Assembly: GCA_002711995.1 (NCBI GenBank)
Contig: PASN01000004.1
Span: 71,674-135,673 of the forward strand
Reading direction: 5' to 3'
Length of the DNA stretch: 64,000 nt
From: Halobacteriovoraceae bacterium
Lineage (GTDB): Bacteria; Bdellovibrionota; Bacteriovoracia; Bacteriovoracales; Bacteriovoracaceae
Position numbers and translations under genes: made by a program. The number at the start of each line of letters is the position of its first letter. Position 1 is the first letter of the stretch. Below are positions 50,968 to 59,960 of this stretch, piece after piece. The notes under the pieces were generated by a model, which saw nothing but the letters and a program-made list of their open reading frames with translations, searched no databases and was not told the origin of the DNA.

Positions 50968-52899
50968 CTACCTTTCGTTAAAGTAGATGGGATAAGAGGT
51001 TTCAAAATGATCTGATCTTTTATTTTCAAGCACGTCTGGATTAAAAAATATTTCCCCACCAGAAGTGTTTGCAGTCTCAAAGTGCTTTTTGATATTGCTC
51101 TCTAACGTAGAGTATCTAAAGTCTTTTCCGTCTACAGAGCTTCCACCGAAAAGCCTGCCTATGTTGTTGATGTATACCTCATAGATGTCCTCACTTCTTT
51201 TACCTTTAACGGTCCACCAATAATCTTTTATTATCTCGTCGTAGTGTTCTTTTGTTCCATAGCTCCAAGAGTGAATTGGCCCTGGAGAGCATAAAATAAT
51301 ATCTAGTAGATAACTTCCAAAGATGGCCATTGTTCTATAGACAATCTTATATTGTTTTTCGGCCAGGCTTAGACTATTGCAGGAGCCATGAGCACTGCTA
51401 CTTCTTGTCCAAACAATATCGTCTTTAACTTTTATGCGAACAGCGATAGGTCCATAGCCAAAACTTCCAATAGGAGTTCTTGCCATAAACAAGGCCCTAA
51501 ATTCATCAACCCAATCGTCTTGGCCCATCCAGCTTTTAAGATTATCGAGTTTTACTTGAGGGCCCCAAGAATAGAATGTGTCGCCTTCGCACTCTTCAGC
51601 TATTAAGCCATTTCTCTCTTTAATGGGGTGATAGCCTGCATAAGGATCACGACAGTCCCTCCATTCAAACCCAATAGACTCATTAACATCATAGGGAAAC
51701 CATAATTTAAATAAGTCATCAGCAGTTGGCTTGTCCCGAAGAACCTCTACAACCTCCTCTTGAGTCATTGAAATAAAGCTTTGATTGAATCCACCAAAGT
51801 AATAACGACCTTCAGGGTCAATTACATAAACCTCTTTTAAATCACACTCTTCCAACGCTAGGTCGGTGAGATATTCATTGTTAGATGTAAAAGCGGAACA
51901 AACTCTTTGGTCATACCTTGCCCTGGTTTTGTATTGGCCAAGTCCCATACACGACTCAAGTCCTATTCCCTCAACTTTCTGCCCACCACCTGTACTTACG
52001 TTGCAAGTGGCCTGTCTTGGGGATAGATTGTACTCAATGGATATATCCATTAAGGAGTTGCATTTTTTAAGAGATAGCTGCCTATAAACGGTATTATTTG
52101 AGTTATTTATCTGATTGCAGCCTTTAAGTTCATTTTCATCAACTCTAAGCTCGAGTCTATATTTTAGAAAATCATATTGTGCCATCCGACTTCCAAACAT
52201 CTTATGAAGGGATGTGCCTTTAAGCTTTTCCGCCTTTAGAGCTTTAGTGAAATCAGTGGATTTTATTGAAGGAATTAAATGAGAAAAGAGAATCTCGGCC
52301 TTAGACATAGTCTCTTCCCACAATGGTTGTGTGGTGAAGAACTTATCGGCCAAATCAGCACGGCCATTTGATCTAAGGGACATTTCCTCATTACTGGCAT
52401 TTGTATAATTTTCAAAGTAGAAAATCTCCTCGCCTACCCTTAAAAAATTTTCCTCTGGAACAAGCTGCCTATCCTGCTCTCTTGATGAAATGAAAACGAC
52501 TCTGTTATCAAAAGAGAGTTTCTTAATATCAAGCATTCCATTAACAAGATCGGAAGGCCCAAACATTTTGGAGACCTGATCTGATAGAAGAACATCCATT
52601 TTAAGAGAGCCGCCAAAGGGTATTGCTTTTAGAATGGTTGTGGCATGAGAGGGATCGTCATTGTAAAAATGAATTATTACATTCCCTTCTGTTTGAAGAG
52701 CGAATAAAAGCTTTTCCATACCTTTATAAAGAGCATAATTACGACTTCCTGCTTTAATATGTAGCCCCTCTTTAATGTTTTCCACATTTCGAGCAGGAAC
52801 CCCTTGAACGACAGTTCCATCCACCTGAAAAATCAGATGAGTTATCTGCCCATAGGCATTGACAGAGAAAGCTAATATAAAGGTAAGTAATATGCGCAT
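50968..52899 (-). CDS. Exported HAD-like/Cys-repeat/ART-like protein 1
   Basis: A 643-residue exported protein, one of three paralogues. A signal peptide of about 17 residues ends before QITHLIF. Residues about 20-165 form an FCP1/NIF-like HAD domain, but the nucleophile is lost (FQVDGTVV, Gln for Asp). A helical linker follows, then three Cys-pair units (CNVSTGGGQKVEGIGLESC is the second). The C-terminal third contains SFGYGPIAVRIKVKDDIVWT, resembling the second core strand of ADP-ribosyltransferase folds. The expected terminal Glu is not obvious, so enzyme activity is doubtful. It is divergent from the 1268-residue protein gene. No Shine-Dalgarno sequence is visible. Confidence 0.65.
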   Translation of the reverse strand: MRILLTFILAFSVNAYGQITHLIFQVDGTVVQGVPARNVENIKEGLHIKAGSRNYALYKGMEKLLFALQTEGNVIIHFYNDDPSHATTILKAIPFGGSLKMDVLLSDQVSKMFGPSDLVNGMLDIKKLSFDNRVVFISSREQDRQLVPEENFLRVGEEIFYFENYTNASNEEMSLRSNGRADLADKFFTTQPLWEETMSKAEILFSHLIPSIKSTDFTKALKAEKLKGTSLHKMFGSRMAQYDFLKYRLELRVDENELKGCNQINNSNNTVYRQLSLKKCNSLMDISIEYNLSPRQATCNVSTGGGQKVEGIGLESCMGLGQYKTRARYDQRVCSAFTSNNEYLTDLALEECDLKEVYVIDPEGRYYFGGFNQSFISMTQEEVVEVLRDKPTADDLFKLWFPYDVNESIGFEWRDCRDPYAGYHPIKERNGLIAEECEGDTFYSWGPQVKLDNLKSWMGQDDWVDEFRALFMARTPIGSFGYGPIAVRIKVKDDIVWTRSSSAHGSCNSLSLAEKQYKIVYRTMAIFGSYLLDIILCSPGPIHSWSYGTKEHYDEIIKDYWWTVKGKRSEDIYEVYINNIGRLFGGSSVDGKDFRYSTLESNIKKHFETANTSGGEIFFNPDVLENKRSDHFETSYPIYFNER

Positions 52900-53042
52900 A
52901 TGTTACATAAAGCAGGCCATATGCCGAGACTCCCATGTAATTTCAGAGACTTAAAACTCGAAAACTGTATAAACTGTGACATGTGTAAAAGGTTTCTACA
53001 AAAAACCACACTAACCTTTTTACAATTTGAATCACCCACACT

Positions 53043-53070
53043 TGAACGCACTGCAATAAAAATGTAAATA
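53043..53070 (+). promoter_or_regulatory. Putative sigma-70-type promoter
   Basis: TTGAAC (53042-53047) and TAAATA (53065-53070) are separated by 17 bases, about 33 bases before the ATG of the 1268-residue protein gene. Spacing and sequence suit a housekeeping promoter. The rest of 52900-53103 shows no gene. Confidence 0.4.
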
Positions 53071-53103
53071 CCCTGCACTAGTTTTAAATGCGCAGGAAAG
53101 ATC

Positions 53104-56100
53104 ATGTTAAATATTAAACTCTTTTTATTGGCGATTTTTCACCTTTTCATAGGTGCCTATACCTACGCCAACACTAGACATGATCCACATGTGCCAATTG
53201 ACCACTGCTATCACTGGATTGATGAGAAATCGGACAAGTACCTTTCTTTCAAATACAGCTGGGCCGGAAATCACGGAAATGAACTTACATTTTACACCAC
53301 ACCTGCATCCTCAAACGGAGCCGTGGCAGGACCTGGGCTTTATTGTGCAAAGTCCCCTTCTGGCAGTTACGATTATGGTGATCGCGTAATAAGAATAGAC
53401 CTGATTGAGGATGTTGTTCTCTATGACGAAAATTCAGGAACTCAATACTGTGGCACCACCGGGGAAACCAGCCAGAACTCCAATGAGTGCGCCTCTAAAG
53501 AATGGGACATCAAGTTTTATAGCGGCGGTGGCACAGGCAACTATGCTTGGTATGTGATCCAAAACCCAATGGCCGTGGAGCAATGGTCAGCAAATAGCCA
53601 GGCCCTAATTGCAGACCTCAAGGCCAGCATGGCCGTAAATGATACTAGCTTCAAAGCTCATGTAAACAGCACATTGAATGCAATTGAAGCCGAACGAGAT
53701 CTTTTGGGAGAGACTGTTTTTTTCAACCATAATGCAAGAATGTCCATTGTAGATATAATTCTTAATGATCCTGAAAAACTCAATGGCCTGCCTCCACTAA
53801 ATGTTGTTGTGAGATTGGCGAATGCTAAGGACGACAGAATTTCTGAAGAGATTCGAAACGAAACCTACCTTAGATACCTTGACGCCGCTTTAAAGTCGGA
53901 TGAGATTGAATACAGAGACTATCAAAAAGCAACCTCTAAGCATAAGGATGTCGCCGTCGCATTCAAATCAATATTAAAATCGGCAATTGAAAATCACAAC
54001 AACTACAACTCTCTTGTAATTCTTAAATCAATAGCACCGAAATTAGAGGAATATGCAATAAGTGATCAAGTGTTAGCGGCCCTAATAAACGAAGTGATGG
54101 AAGATAAGTATCATCAGGCCAAAATTGCTGAAGGTGTGCTGGCCTCAAATCCTAAAGTTTCGAAGGCAATAAAGCAAAAGCTTAAATCCATGGATGTTGA
54201 AGACTTGCATCCAAAAATGATCTCAAACTTAAACAATATAATCTCCACTTATTACGGCTCTGACAATAGAAACCAATTACAATATTGGTTTACAAAGCTA
54301 TATGGAGATAATGGTGGAAACTTTGGCATAAAGTTAGGGAAAGACTTTTTCCAAATGGACCTTGAAAAGGATTTCAAAGCTCAGTGCTCGTTCTTGATGG
54401 AGTATCTTGGTTCTAATAAGGGCAATACTTTATTAGTATACAAAGACTTTAAGCTAAAATTGGAAGATGGATGCGAGAAAGGAGCATCTATCGCAAAAAT
54501 TTTAAGAGAATTACCTGCTGACATGTACATCTCTTATTTACTCGAGGGGCGAATTGAGACGGATGAATTTGTTTTCTTAGGCAGCGACTACGAAAGTATC
54601 AATGAGCAGTGCCATGACTATCATTCTCAACATCCTGGTTCCAAAGACGAAATATACTGGTCCCTAAATGGATCTGCCCAAGAAAGGATTTATAACAGCT
54701 CTGGTTACTGGAATAGCGCTAAAGAAGTCTGTAAAGAGTTGATGGCGAACTCCGGTATTCCCCACGCTATCACAGTTGAATGGATGAGAGAGGCTAAAGA
54801 GACTGCCCCATCATTTATTGTAGAAGGACGATTTGAAAAGCAGAAATTCTTTTTTTATGGTGAAAACATTGAAGAGATAAAAGATAAATGTGAAGTATTT
54901 TATGATGAAGCAGGCTTAGGATCTCTTGACGATATTTATTATAGCGTCAATGACGAACCGGAAGTTAGAAAATATAACTCTTCCAGCTACTGGCATACAA
55001 AATCGGAAGTATGCTCCAGTCTATTAACAGGAGTAGCAGATCAGGTCCCAGCCAGTCTTTTTCTGGAGAATCAAAGAGATTCAAATACTAAAAAGTCACC
55101 ATATGTGCTAAGTGGAAAATTTGAAAACCAAATGTTCTTTTTTCATGGCCAAGACAGCGATGAGATTCATGACCAATGTATAGACTTCTATGACAGCATA
55201 TTGGACACAAAAATCGATGAGATTTATTGGAGCGTCAACAATGCTTCAGCTAAGCGCTTATATAATAGCAGCGGTTATTGGACAACAAGTACAGAACTAT
55301 GTGATGTGCTTGAGAACGAGGTCAAAAACTTAATCCCATCTAAGGCATTCAATGCAGCGATGGAATTTGTGAAAAATTCAAAAGCTCACCCCAAAGCAAA
55401 GTCGGCCAGCTACAAAATTAGCGGAAGGTTTGAAGATCAAGAATACTTCTTTTTTGGGGAGACCACAGACGAAATTAAAAACCAATGCAAGGTTTACTAC
55501 CCCTACCTTAAAGAAAGTCAATTCGATGATATTTATTACAGTATTAATGATAACCCAGAAAAAACGTTTAGAAACGATTCTTCATATTGGAGGTCTAAAG
55601 GTTCTTTGTGCTCTGCCCTGGAAGAGGCTTTAAACAATGAAGGTGTTCTCACTCAAGAGAGACTCGACTTGCTGAAGAAACTAGCAGACATTCAACAAGC
55701 AGCAGAGAAGGCCACTTATAAAGTTACTGGAAAGATAGAGAATCAAAACTATTTTTTCTATGGAGAAAACAAAAGCGAGGTTATTCAGTCCTGTAGAGAC
55801 TTTCACGACATGGTTGAAAACCCTTCAAAGGTTGACGACATAACCTACTCTATTAATGGAACTAAACTTCAAAGCACAAGGAACAGTCATAGTTATTGGA
55901 CAGATGCAAATTCTCTATGTGGTCACATTAGCTCACTTATTGGAAGATCAATTCCCCTTAAAAGCACAATCGATGCTCGTGAAATGGTTTATCAGTGGAA
56001 ACTAAGTTCTAAGGCAAAGAACTCTCCTCTAACTCTAACAGGCAAATTGGCCGGTGAAGATTTTATGTTTCACGGATTTGACAATGATGAAATTCAAAAT

Positions 56101-56910
56101 CAATGCTCTGAGTACGTCAGCACAATGAATATAAGTTCGCTTATTGGTTCAGGAGCTTTTCTCTCGCTAAATCTCAATAAGTTAGAGAAACAAACTTGGA
56201 CCATTAGGCCAGGCAATAAAAAAAGTTTATGTAGCTATGTGACTGAGTACTTAAAAGGTGATGCGGTTCAAGTGCCTCTAGCAAAGAATATTAAAAGCTC
56301 AATGGATACTTTTAACGCTCAATACCCAGGGCGCTCTGACCTTGAGGAACTGACTTCATTGAGAATAGAGTCCAACATTAATGCTTTGTATTTAAGAGCT
56401 TCCGACGCAGATGATGCAAAAGAAGTGTGCATAGATATTTATCCAACCTTACAGACCAAGTTAGATCAAACCAATAGCGCAAAACTAATCATTGAAGGCA
56501 AGGAGCCTAGAAGAGTTAAAATATCAAGTTATGAGTCTGAGATGGACTTTTGCACTGAGCTTAAAAGAAATCTCTATTTTGCTCTTCCAAACCAAACAAT
56601 GAAAGACCACAAGAAAGTATTCGATGAAGAAGACGCGAAGTATAAGTTAACGGGAACAATCAATGGCGGCCCGGTCCACTTTTTTGGACATGACAAAGAA
56701 GACATTCGCACTCAATGCATCGACACATACGGGCAAGGTCTTGAAGTCGACGAAGTCTTCAATGATCTTGAGATCAATTGGGTTGTAAATGACGATACAA
56801 AAACTAAAACATTTTCTTTAACTGAGACTTCATTGGAGAACTTTTGCAATGAGTTCTCTAAGGAAGCCTTAAGTGGAGGATTTGGAAGATTCTTTAGAAG
56901 CATATTTTAG
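53104..56910 (+). CDS. Exported 1268-aa protein with Cys-pair repeats
   Basis: A very large exported protein. After the signal peptide (MLNIKLFLLAIFHLFIGAYT) residues about 25-165 resemble an ART/PARP-like fold: GPGLYCAKSPSGSYDYGDRV and WYVIQNPMAVEQW, where family members often have Glu in place of the first Trp. Residues about 180-410 are HEAT-like helices. From about 475 to the end are eight roughly 100-residue repeats, each with a strand pair (SGRFEDQEYFFFGET), a first Cys after EI-x2-Q, D-[DE]-IYYS-[VI]-N, an NSS-x-YW segment and a second Cys in the closing helix. The two Cys per repeat suggest an internal disulfide. CAGGAAAG precedes the ATG. Function unknown; a cell-surface or prey-directed protein is plausible. 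Confidence 0.75.
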   Translation: MLNIKLFLLAIFHLFIGAYTYANTRHDPHVPIDHCYHWIDEKSDKYLSFKYSWAGNHGNELTFYTTPASSNGAVAGPGLYCAKSPSGSYDYGDRVIRIDLIEDVVLYDENSGTQYCGTTGETSQNSNECASKEWDIKFYSGGGTGNYAWYVIQNPMAVEQWSANSQALIADLKASMAVNDTSFKAHVNSTLNAIEAERDLLGETVFFNHNARMSIVDIILNDPEKLNGLPPLNVVVRLANAKDDRISEEIRNETYLRYLDAALKSDEIEYRDYQKATSKHKDVAVAFKSILKSAIENHNNYNSLVILKSIAPKLEEYAISDQVLAALINEVMEDKYHQAKIAEGVLASNPKVSKAIKQKLKSMDVEDLHPKMISNLNNIISTYYGSDNRNQLQYWFTKLYGDNGGNFGIKLGKDFFQMDLEKDFKAQCSFLMEYLGSNKGNTLLVYKDFKLKLEDGCEKGASIAKILRELPADMYISYLLEGRIETDEFVFLGSDYESINEQCHDYHSQHPGSKDEIYWSLNGSAQERIYNSSGYWNSAKEVCKELMANSGIPHAITVEWMREAKETAPSFIVEGRFEKQKFFFYGENIEEIKDKCEVFYDEAGLGSLDDIYYSVNDEPEVRKYNSSSYWHTKSEVCSSLLTGVADQVPASLFLENQRDSNTKKSPYVLSGKFENQMFFFHGQDSDEIHDQCIDFYDSILDTKIDEIYWSVNNASAKRLYNSSGYWTTSTELCDVLENEVKNLIPSKAFNAAMEFVKNSKAHPKAKSASYKISGRFEDQEYFFFGETTDEIKNQCKVYYPYLKESQFDDIYYSINDNPEKTFRNDSSYWRSKGSLCSALEEALNNEGVLTQERLDLLKKLADIQQAAEKATYKVTGKIENQNYFFYGENKSEVIQSCRDFHDMVENPSKVDDITYSINGTKLQSTRNSHSYWTDANSLCGHISSLIGRSIPLKSTIDAREMVYQWKLSSKAKNSPLTLTGKLAGEDFMFHGFDNDEIQNQCSEYVSTMNISSLIGSGAFLSLNLNKLEKQTWTIRPGNKKSLCSYVTEYLKGDAVQVPLAKNIKSSMDTFNAQYPGRSDLEELTSLRIESNINALYLRASDADDAKEVCIDIYPTLQTKLDQTNSAKLIIEGKEPRRVKISSYESEMDFCTELKRNLYFALPNQTMKDHKKVFDEEDAKYKLTGTINGGPVHFFGHDKEDIRTQCIDTYGQGLEVDEVFNDLEINWVVNDDTKTKTFSLTETSLENFCNEFSKEALSGGFGRFFRSIF

Positions 56911-56922
56911 ATTAGGAAATAT

Positions 56923-57891
56923 ATGAAAAACGCTTTAATTTTATTCGTTCTATTATTTATTCAATCGGCATGGTCCCTTGAGCCCTATCAAGGTCAAGAC
57001 CATGATGTTGAGGATTGGAGATGTGGCGCGCCCGTAGTTGAGACACTACGCTCTTATGATCCTCTCGATAAGCTCGACAGTTCTGGAGTAAATGCAAAAC
57101 TTAAAGAGAGCTTGGAGTCTATTTCCACTGCTAATTTAAATTACTATAAGAGCATACTTGGAACTTTAAGCTCTGAAGAGCAGGCCCTAATAGATCATAT
57201 TGAGCAGAACCATCCAGTTCCGATAGTACACAGAACAAGCTTGGATGTTGCAAAACTCATGCTAGTGGATAGAAAGTCTCTTTCCAGTCCAGTAAAAAGA
57301 GGTGCCCCACCGAGAGTTACTCCAGGCATAGAGCAGGGACTATTTTCCGGCTGGGATTGCATCTATGCCTCGGCTGGACCTCCATACGGAATCCAAAACT
57401 ATGGCACGGTATTGGTAAGACTAAAAAATGAAAGCAACTTCTCTTGGGGTAGTATTTATACTGGCTTTAGCTGGACCAAGGAAGTCGTGGGGCGAAGTAT
57501 ATATGACCCTGCAACAGAGAGCATGAAGAGAGATTTTGCCAAGCAGATATATACTAACAATCATTACAATGAGGCAATAGCCCTGCATATCATCCATCAC
57601 GTGAGAAATGGTACAAGTATTCGTTCCAAAGGAAGGCCATACAATAAGGCCACGATCCTAAAAGAGCTGTTGAAGATAACAAACTCCGACAGATTTTGGT
57701 CCAAGGTCGCTTACCATCGCTTAGGATTCCTGGAGGCGCACTACACGGATGATGTAAGTCTAAACGACATCGAGTTTGTTCAATTTAGAACTAAAGACAT
57801 GCCAGTTGTTAAATTATGGGGTCTACCAAGCAAATGGTATGGAGCTGGGGCCTACAGCGGATTTATTCAACACTATGATCGTGAAGATTAG
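56923..57891 (+). CDS. Exported ART-like protein
   Basis: A 322-residue protein with a signal peptide (MKNALILFVLLFIQSAWS). The C-terminal 220 residues can be read as an ADP-ribosyltransferase-like core: IVHRTSLDVAKLM (first-strand His/Arg position), IYASAGPPYGIQNYGTVLVR (second strand with Ser and Tyr) and LEAHYTDDVSLNDIEFVQF (final strand, Glu followed by Ala-His). No catalytic assay or database match supports this, so it is an inference. AGGAAA precedes the ATG, which is 12 bases after the 1268-residue protein gene; the two are probably co-transcribed. A toxin acting outside the cell or on prey is one possibility. Confidence 0.6.
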   Translation: MKNALILFVLLFIQSAWSLEPYQGQDHDVEDWRCGAPVVETLRSYDPLDKLDSSGVNAKLKESLESISTANLNYYKSILGTLSSEEQALIDHIEQNHPVPIVHRTSLDVAKLMLVDRKSLSSPVKRGAPPRVTPGIEQGLFSGWDCIYASAGPPYGIQNYGTVLVRLKNESNFSWGSIYTGFSWTKEVVGRSIYDPATESMKRDFAKQIYTNNHYNEAIALHIIHHVRNGTSIRSKGRPYNKATILKELLKITNSDRFWSKVAYHRLGFLEAHYTDDVSLNDIEFVQFRTKDMPVVKLWGLPSKWYGAGAYSGFIQHYDRED

Positions 57892-57998
57892 AACTGTTTA
57901 AAAGTTAGACAGAAGAAAAAAAACATACACAAACAGAGAGCTAAGCTGCTGATTTCTCATTTAAAAATTGGCCTTTTTATTGCTCTTTAAATAGGAAC

Positions 57999-59960
57999 AT
58001 GAAAGTTTTCTTAAAAGCCTTTTTATTCACCCTTGCTTTTGCAGCATCACCGGCCTTTTCGACGGTAAAGCATATCGTTATTGATATGGACGGTGTATTG
58101 GTGAAAGAAGTCCCTTCTTGGAACAAAAATGAATACCCTGCAAGTTCAAGAGTCTGGGCGAGTCCATTTTCATCACCATTTACTAATTTGTATATTAAAA
58201 AGCCTCATGTTTCAGAATTCTTTTTAAGACTTCAAAGAGAAAATTCAATTGTTCCTCACTTTGTGACACGAAACTCTCATGACTGGGCCGTAAGTATTTT
58301 GGATGGCTTTTCTTTGCCCGCACCATTTAAAGATAGTTTGAGTGCTCACTTCACAAAATATTCTGCCAACAGAATCCTATCCCATGATGATTTAGTTGAT
58401 GGGGTGCTGGATTTAAACAAAATCACATCTGACACAGACAATGTAATTGTAGTGACAAACGATCTCAAATACTTCGGAGGAAAAGATTCACCCAACAGAG
58501 TCGCTCTTCCAAAAGAACTCTGGTACTTCAATTCATTTGAGGATGCTATGGAGTATAAGGACTCCCTTAATGATGCTGAGTGGGACCTAAAGAAAGAGAA
58601 TATGCCAAAAACAGAGAAAGAGTGGTCTTTAGAGCAATACAAGCTGGCTTCACTGATGGCAAAGTTTATTGACCTTGATTTATTCTTAAGCGATAGAGCA
58701 GTTTCTTTAACTGACGAAATTAACTCTTACGAAGAGAGCGATGCATATGAATTCGGACAAGTTCTTGCTCAGAACAACTTTTATAAAGAAGCATATAAGT
58801 GGGTCTTCAATCAAGACAAAAGCCAAGTATTAGGGTGTGAGTTATACTCTTTAAAAGAGGATAGAAAATTAAATGACTCCCCAATGGAAGATTGCATAAA
58901 TGTCTTAACAACAGAGCTGGCCTTCGACTTTAACCAAGATGATTATACTGTGAACGCCTGCTACCAAAGAGAAACTGCTCATGGCGCAGTTCTATCTGAA
59001 AGACCTCTAAATGATTGTCTTAATGGCGATGAGCTTTCTCACTACTGGATAAAATCAAAGAATGATAAAAAATGCGCGGTCTTTATTAATGACTTGTTCT
59101 ATTTTGGTGAAGCATCAGACTCCTTGTGTGGGCTTTTCGTTTACAACATCAAGGATGGAACGCCAGTCATCGAAATGGACATGGATTACTTTGGAACGTC
59201 AGGAGTTGCTTCAATTATATCTTTAAGGGATAGCGAAGTGATTCCAGAGCAATTCTTTGAGCAATACGAAGTGAATCAAATAGCCACTTCACTTATCATT
59301 AGAAAGCACAAATCTGAGGCAAAAGAAAGAAAACCAGGTTACGACTACTTTAACGACACTAAAATAGCCATAGCTTTTGACTCAGAGTGGACTCAAGAGA
59401 TATTGGAAAAAGGCTTTTTAAACCAACATAGACTTCCCCATAGCAATGGTTTTTTTGGACCTACATATAGGGCCGAAGCCGAAGACAGATTTTTGGGTCT
59501 TAAGATTGAGAAGAGTTACGGAAACATTGGCACTAAGGCACACAATCTTAGACCTAAATACGCTTTTTTACTTTTAAAGAAAGCTTCAGACCAAACAGGG
59601 TACACTCAAATTTATTCAGGTTATGGCAATGTATATGCCATTATAAAAGATGAGGTTAAAAACAGGTCAACATTCACCTTAGAAGACAGTTTGAACTATA
59701 ACATAGGTAAAGACGACGTAAGAACTTTTTTTGTTAGACCTAAGCATCCCCTGCGTCTTGCAAGCAAATATTTCGAAACTCAGATGTGGGGCACTTTGGA
59801 CCTTAAAAATGTTTCACACTTTCTTGTAGATTGCCCACACGTAACCAATGTTCGCTCGGACACTCTTAGAGCACTTAAGGCAACAGGGAAACCTGTTTAT
59901 CAGTGCCAAACCAAAGTAAAAAACAAGCCATATTTGGTTTATAAAGGTAAACAGTTATGA
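57999..59960 (+). CDS. Exported HAD-like/Cys-repeat/ART-like protein 2
   Basis: A 653-residue exported paralogue. The signal peptide (MKVFLKAFLFTLAFAASPAF) leads into an FCP1/NIF-like HAD domain with an intact nucleophile motif IVIDMDGVLV, KKPHVSEFFLRLQ, the Thr of motif II in PHFVTRNSH and a KDLS-like DLNKITSDTDNVIVVTND. The usual motif IV Asp pair is not kept. Three Cys-pair units follow (CYQRETAHGAVLSERPLNDC is the second). The C-terminal part has GYGNVYAIIKDEV and YFETQMWGTLDLKNVSHFLV, resembling the last ART strand with its Glu. TAGGAA precedes the ATG. Its stop overlaps the next start (ATGA), so proteins 2 and 3 are translationally coupled. Confidence 0.7.
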   Translation: MKVFLKAFLFTLAFAASPAFSTVKHIVIDMDGVLVKEVPSWNKNEYPASSRVWASPFSSPFTNLYIKKPHVSEFFLRLQRENSIVPHFVTRNSHDWAVSILDGFSLPAPFKDSLSAHFTKYSANRILSHDDLVDGVLDLNKITSDTDNVIVVTNDLKYFGGKDSPNRVALPKELWYFNSFEDAMEYKDSLNDAEWDLKKENMPKTEKEWSLEQYKLASLMAKFIDLDLFLSDRAVSLTDEINSYEESDAYEFGQVLAQNNFYKEAYKWVFNQDKSQVLGCELYSLKEDRKLNDSPMEDCINVLTTELAFDFNQDDYTVNACYQRETAHGAVLSERPLNDCLNGDELSHYWIKSKNDKKCAVFINDLFYFGEASDSLCGLFVYNIKDGTPVIEMDMDYFGTSGVASIISLRDSEVIPEQFFEQYEVNQIATSLIIRKHKSEAKERKPGYDYFNDTKIAIAFDSEWTQEILEKGFLNQHRLPHSNGFFGPTYRAEAEDRFLGLKIEKSYGNIGTKAHNLRPKYAFLLLKKASDQTGYTQIYSGYGNVYAIIKDEVKNRSTFTLEDSLNYNIGKDDVRTFFVRPKHPLRLASKYFETQMWGTLDLKNVSHFLVDCPHVTNVRSDTLRALKATGKPVYQCQTKVKNKPYLVYKGKQL

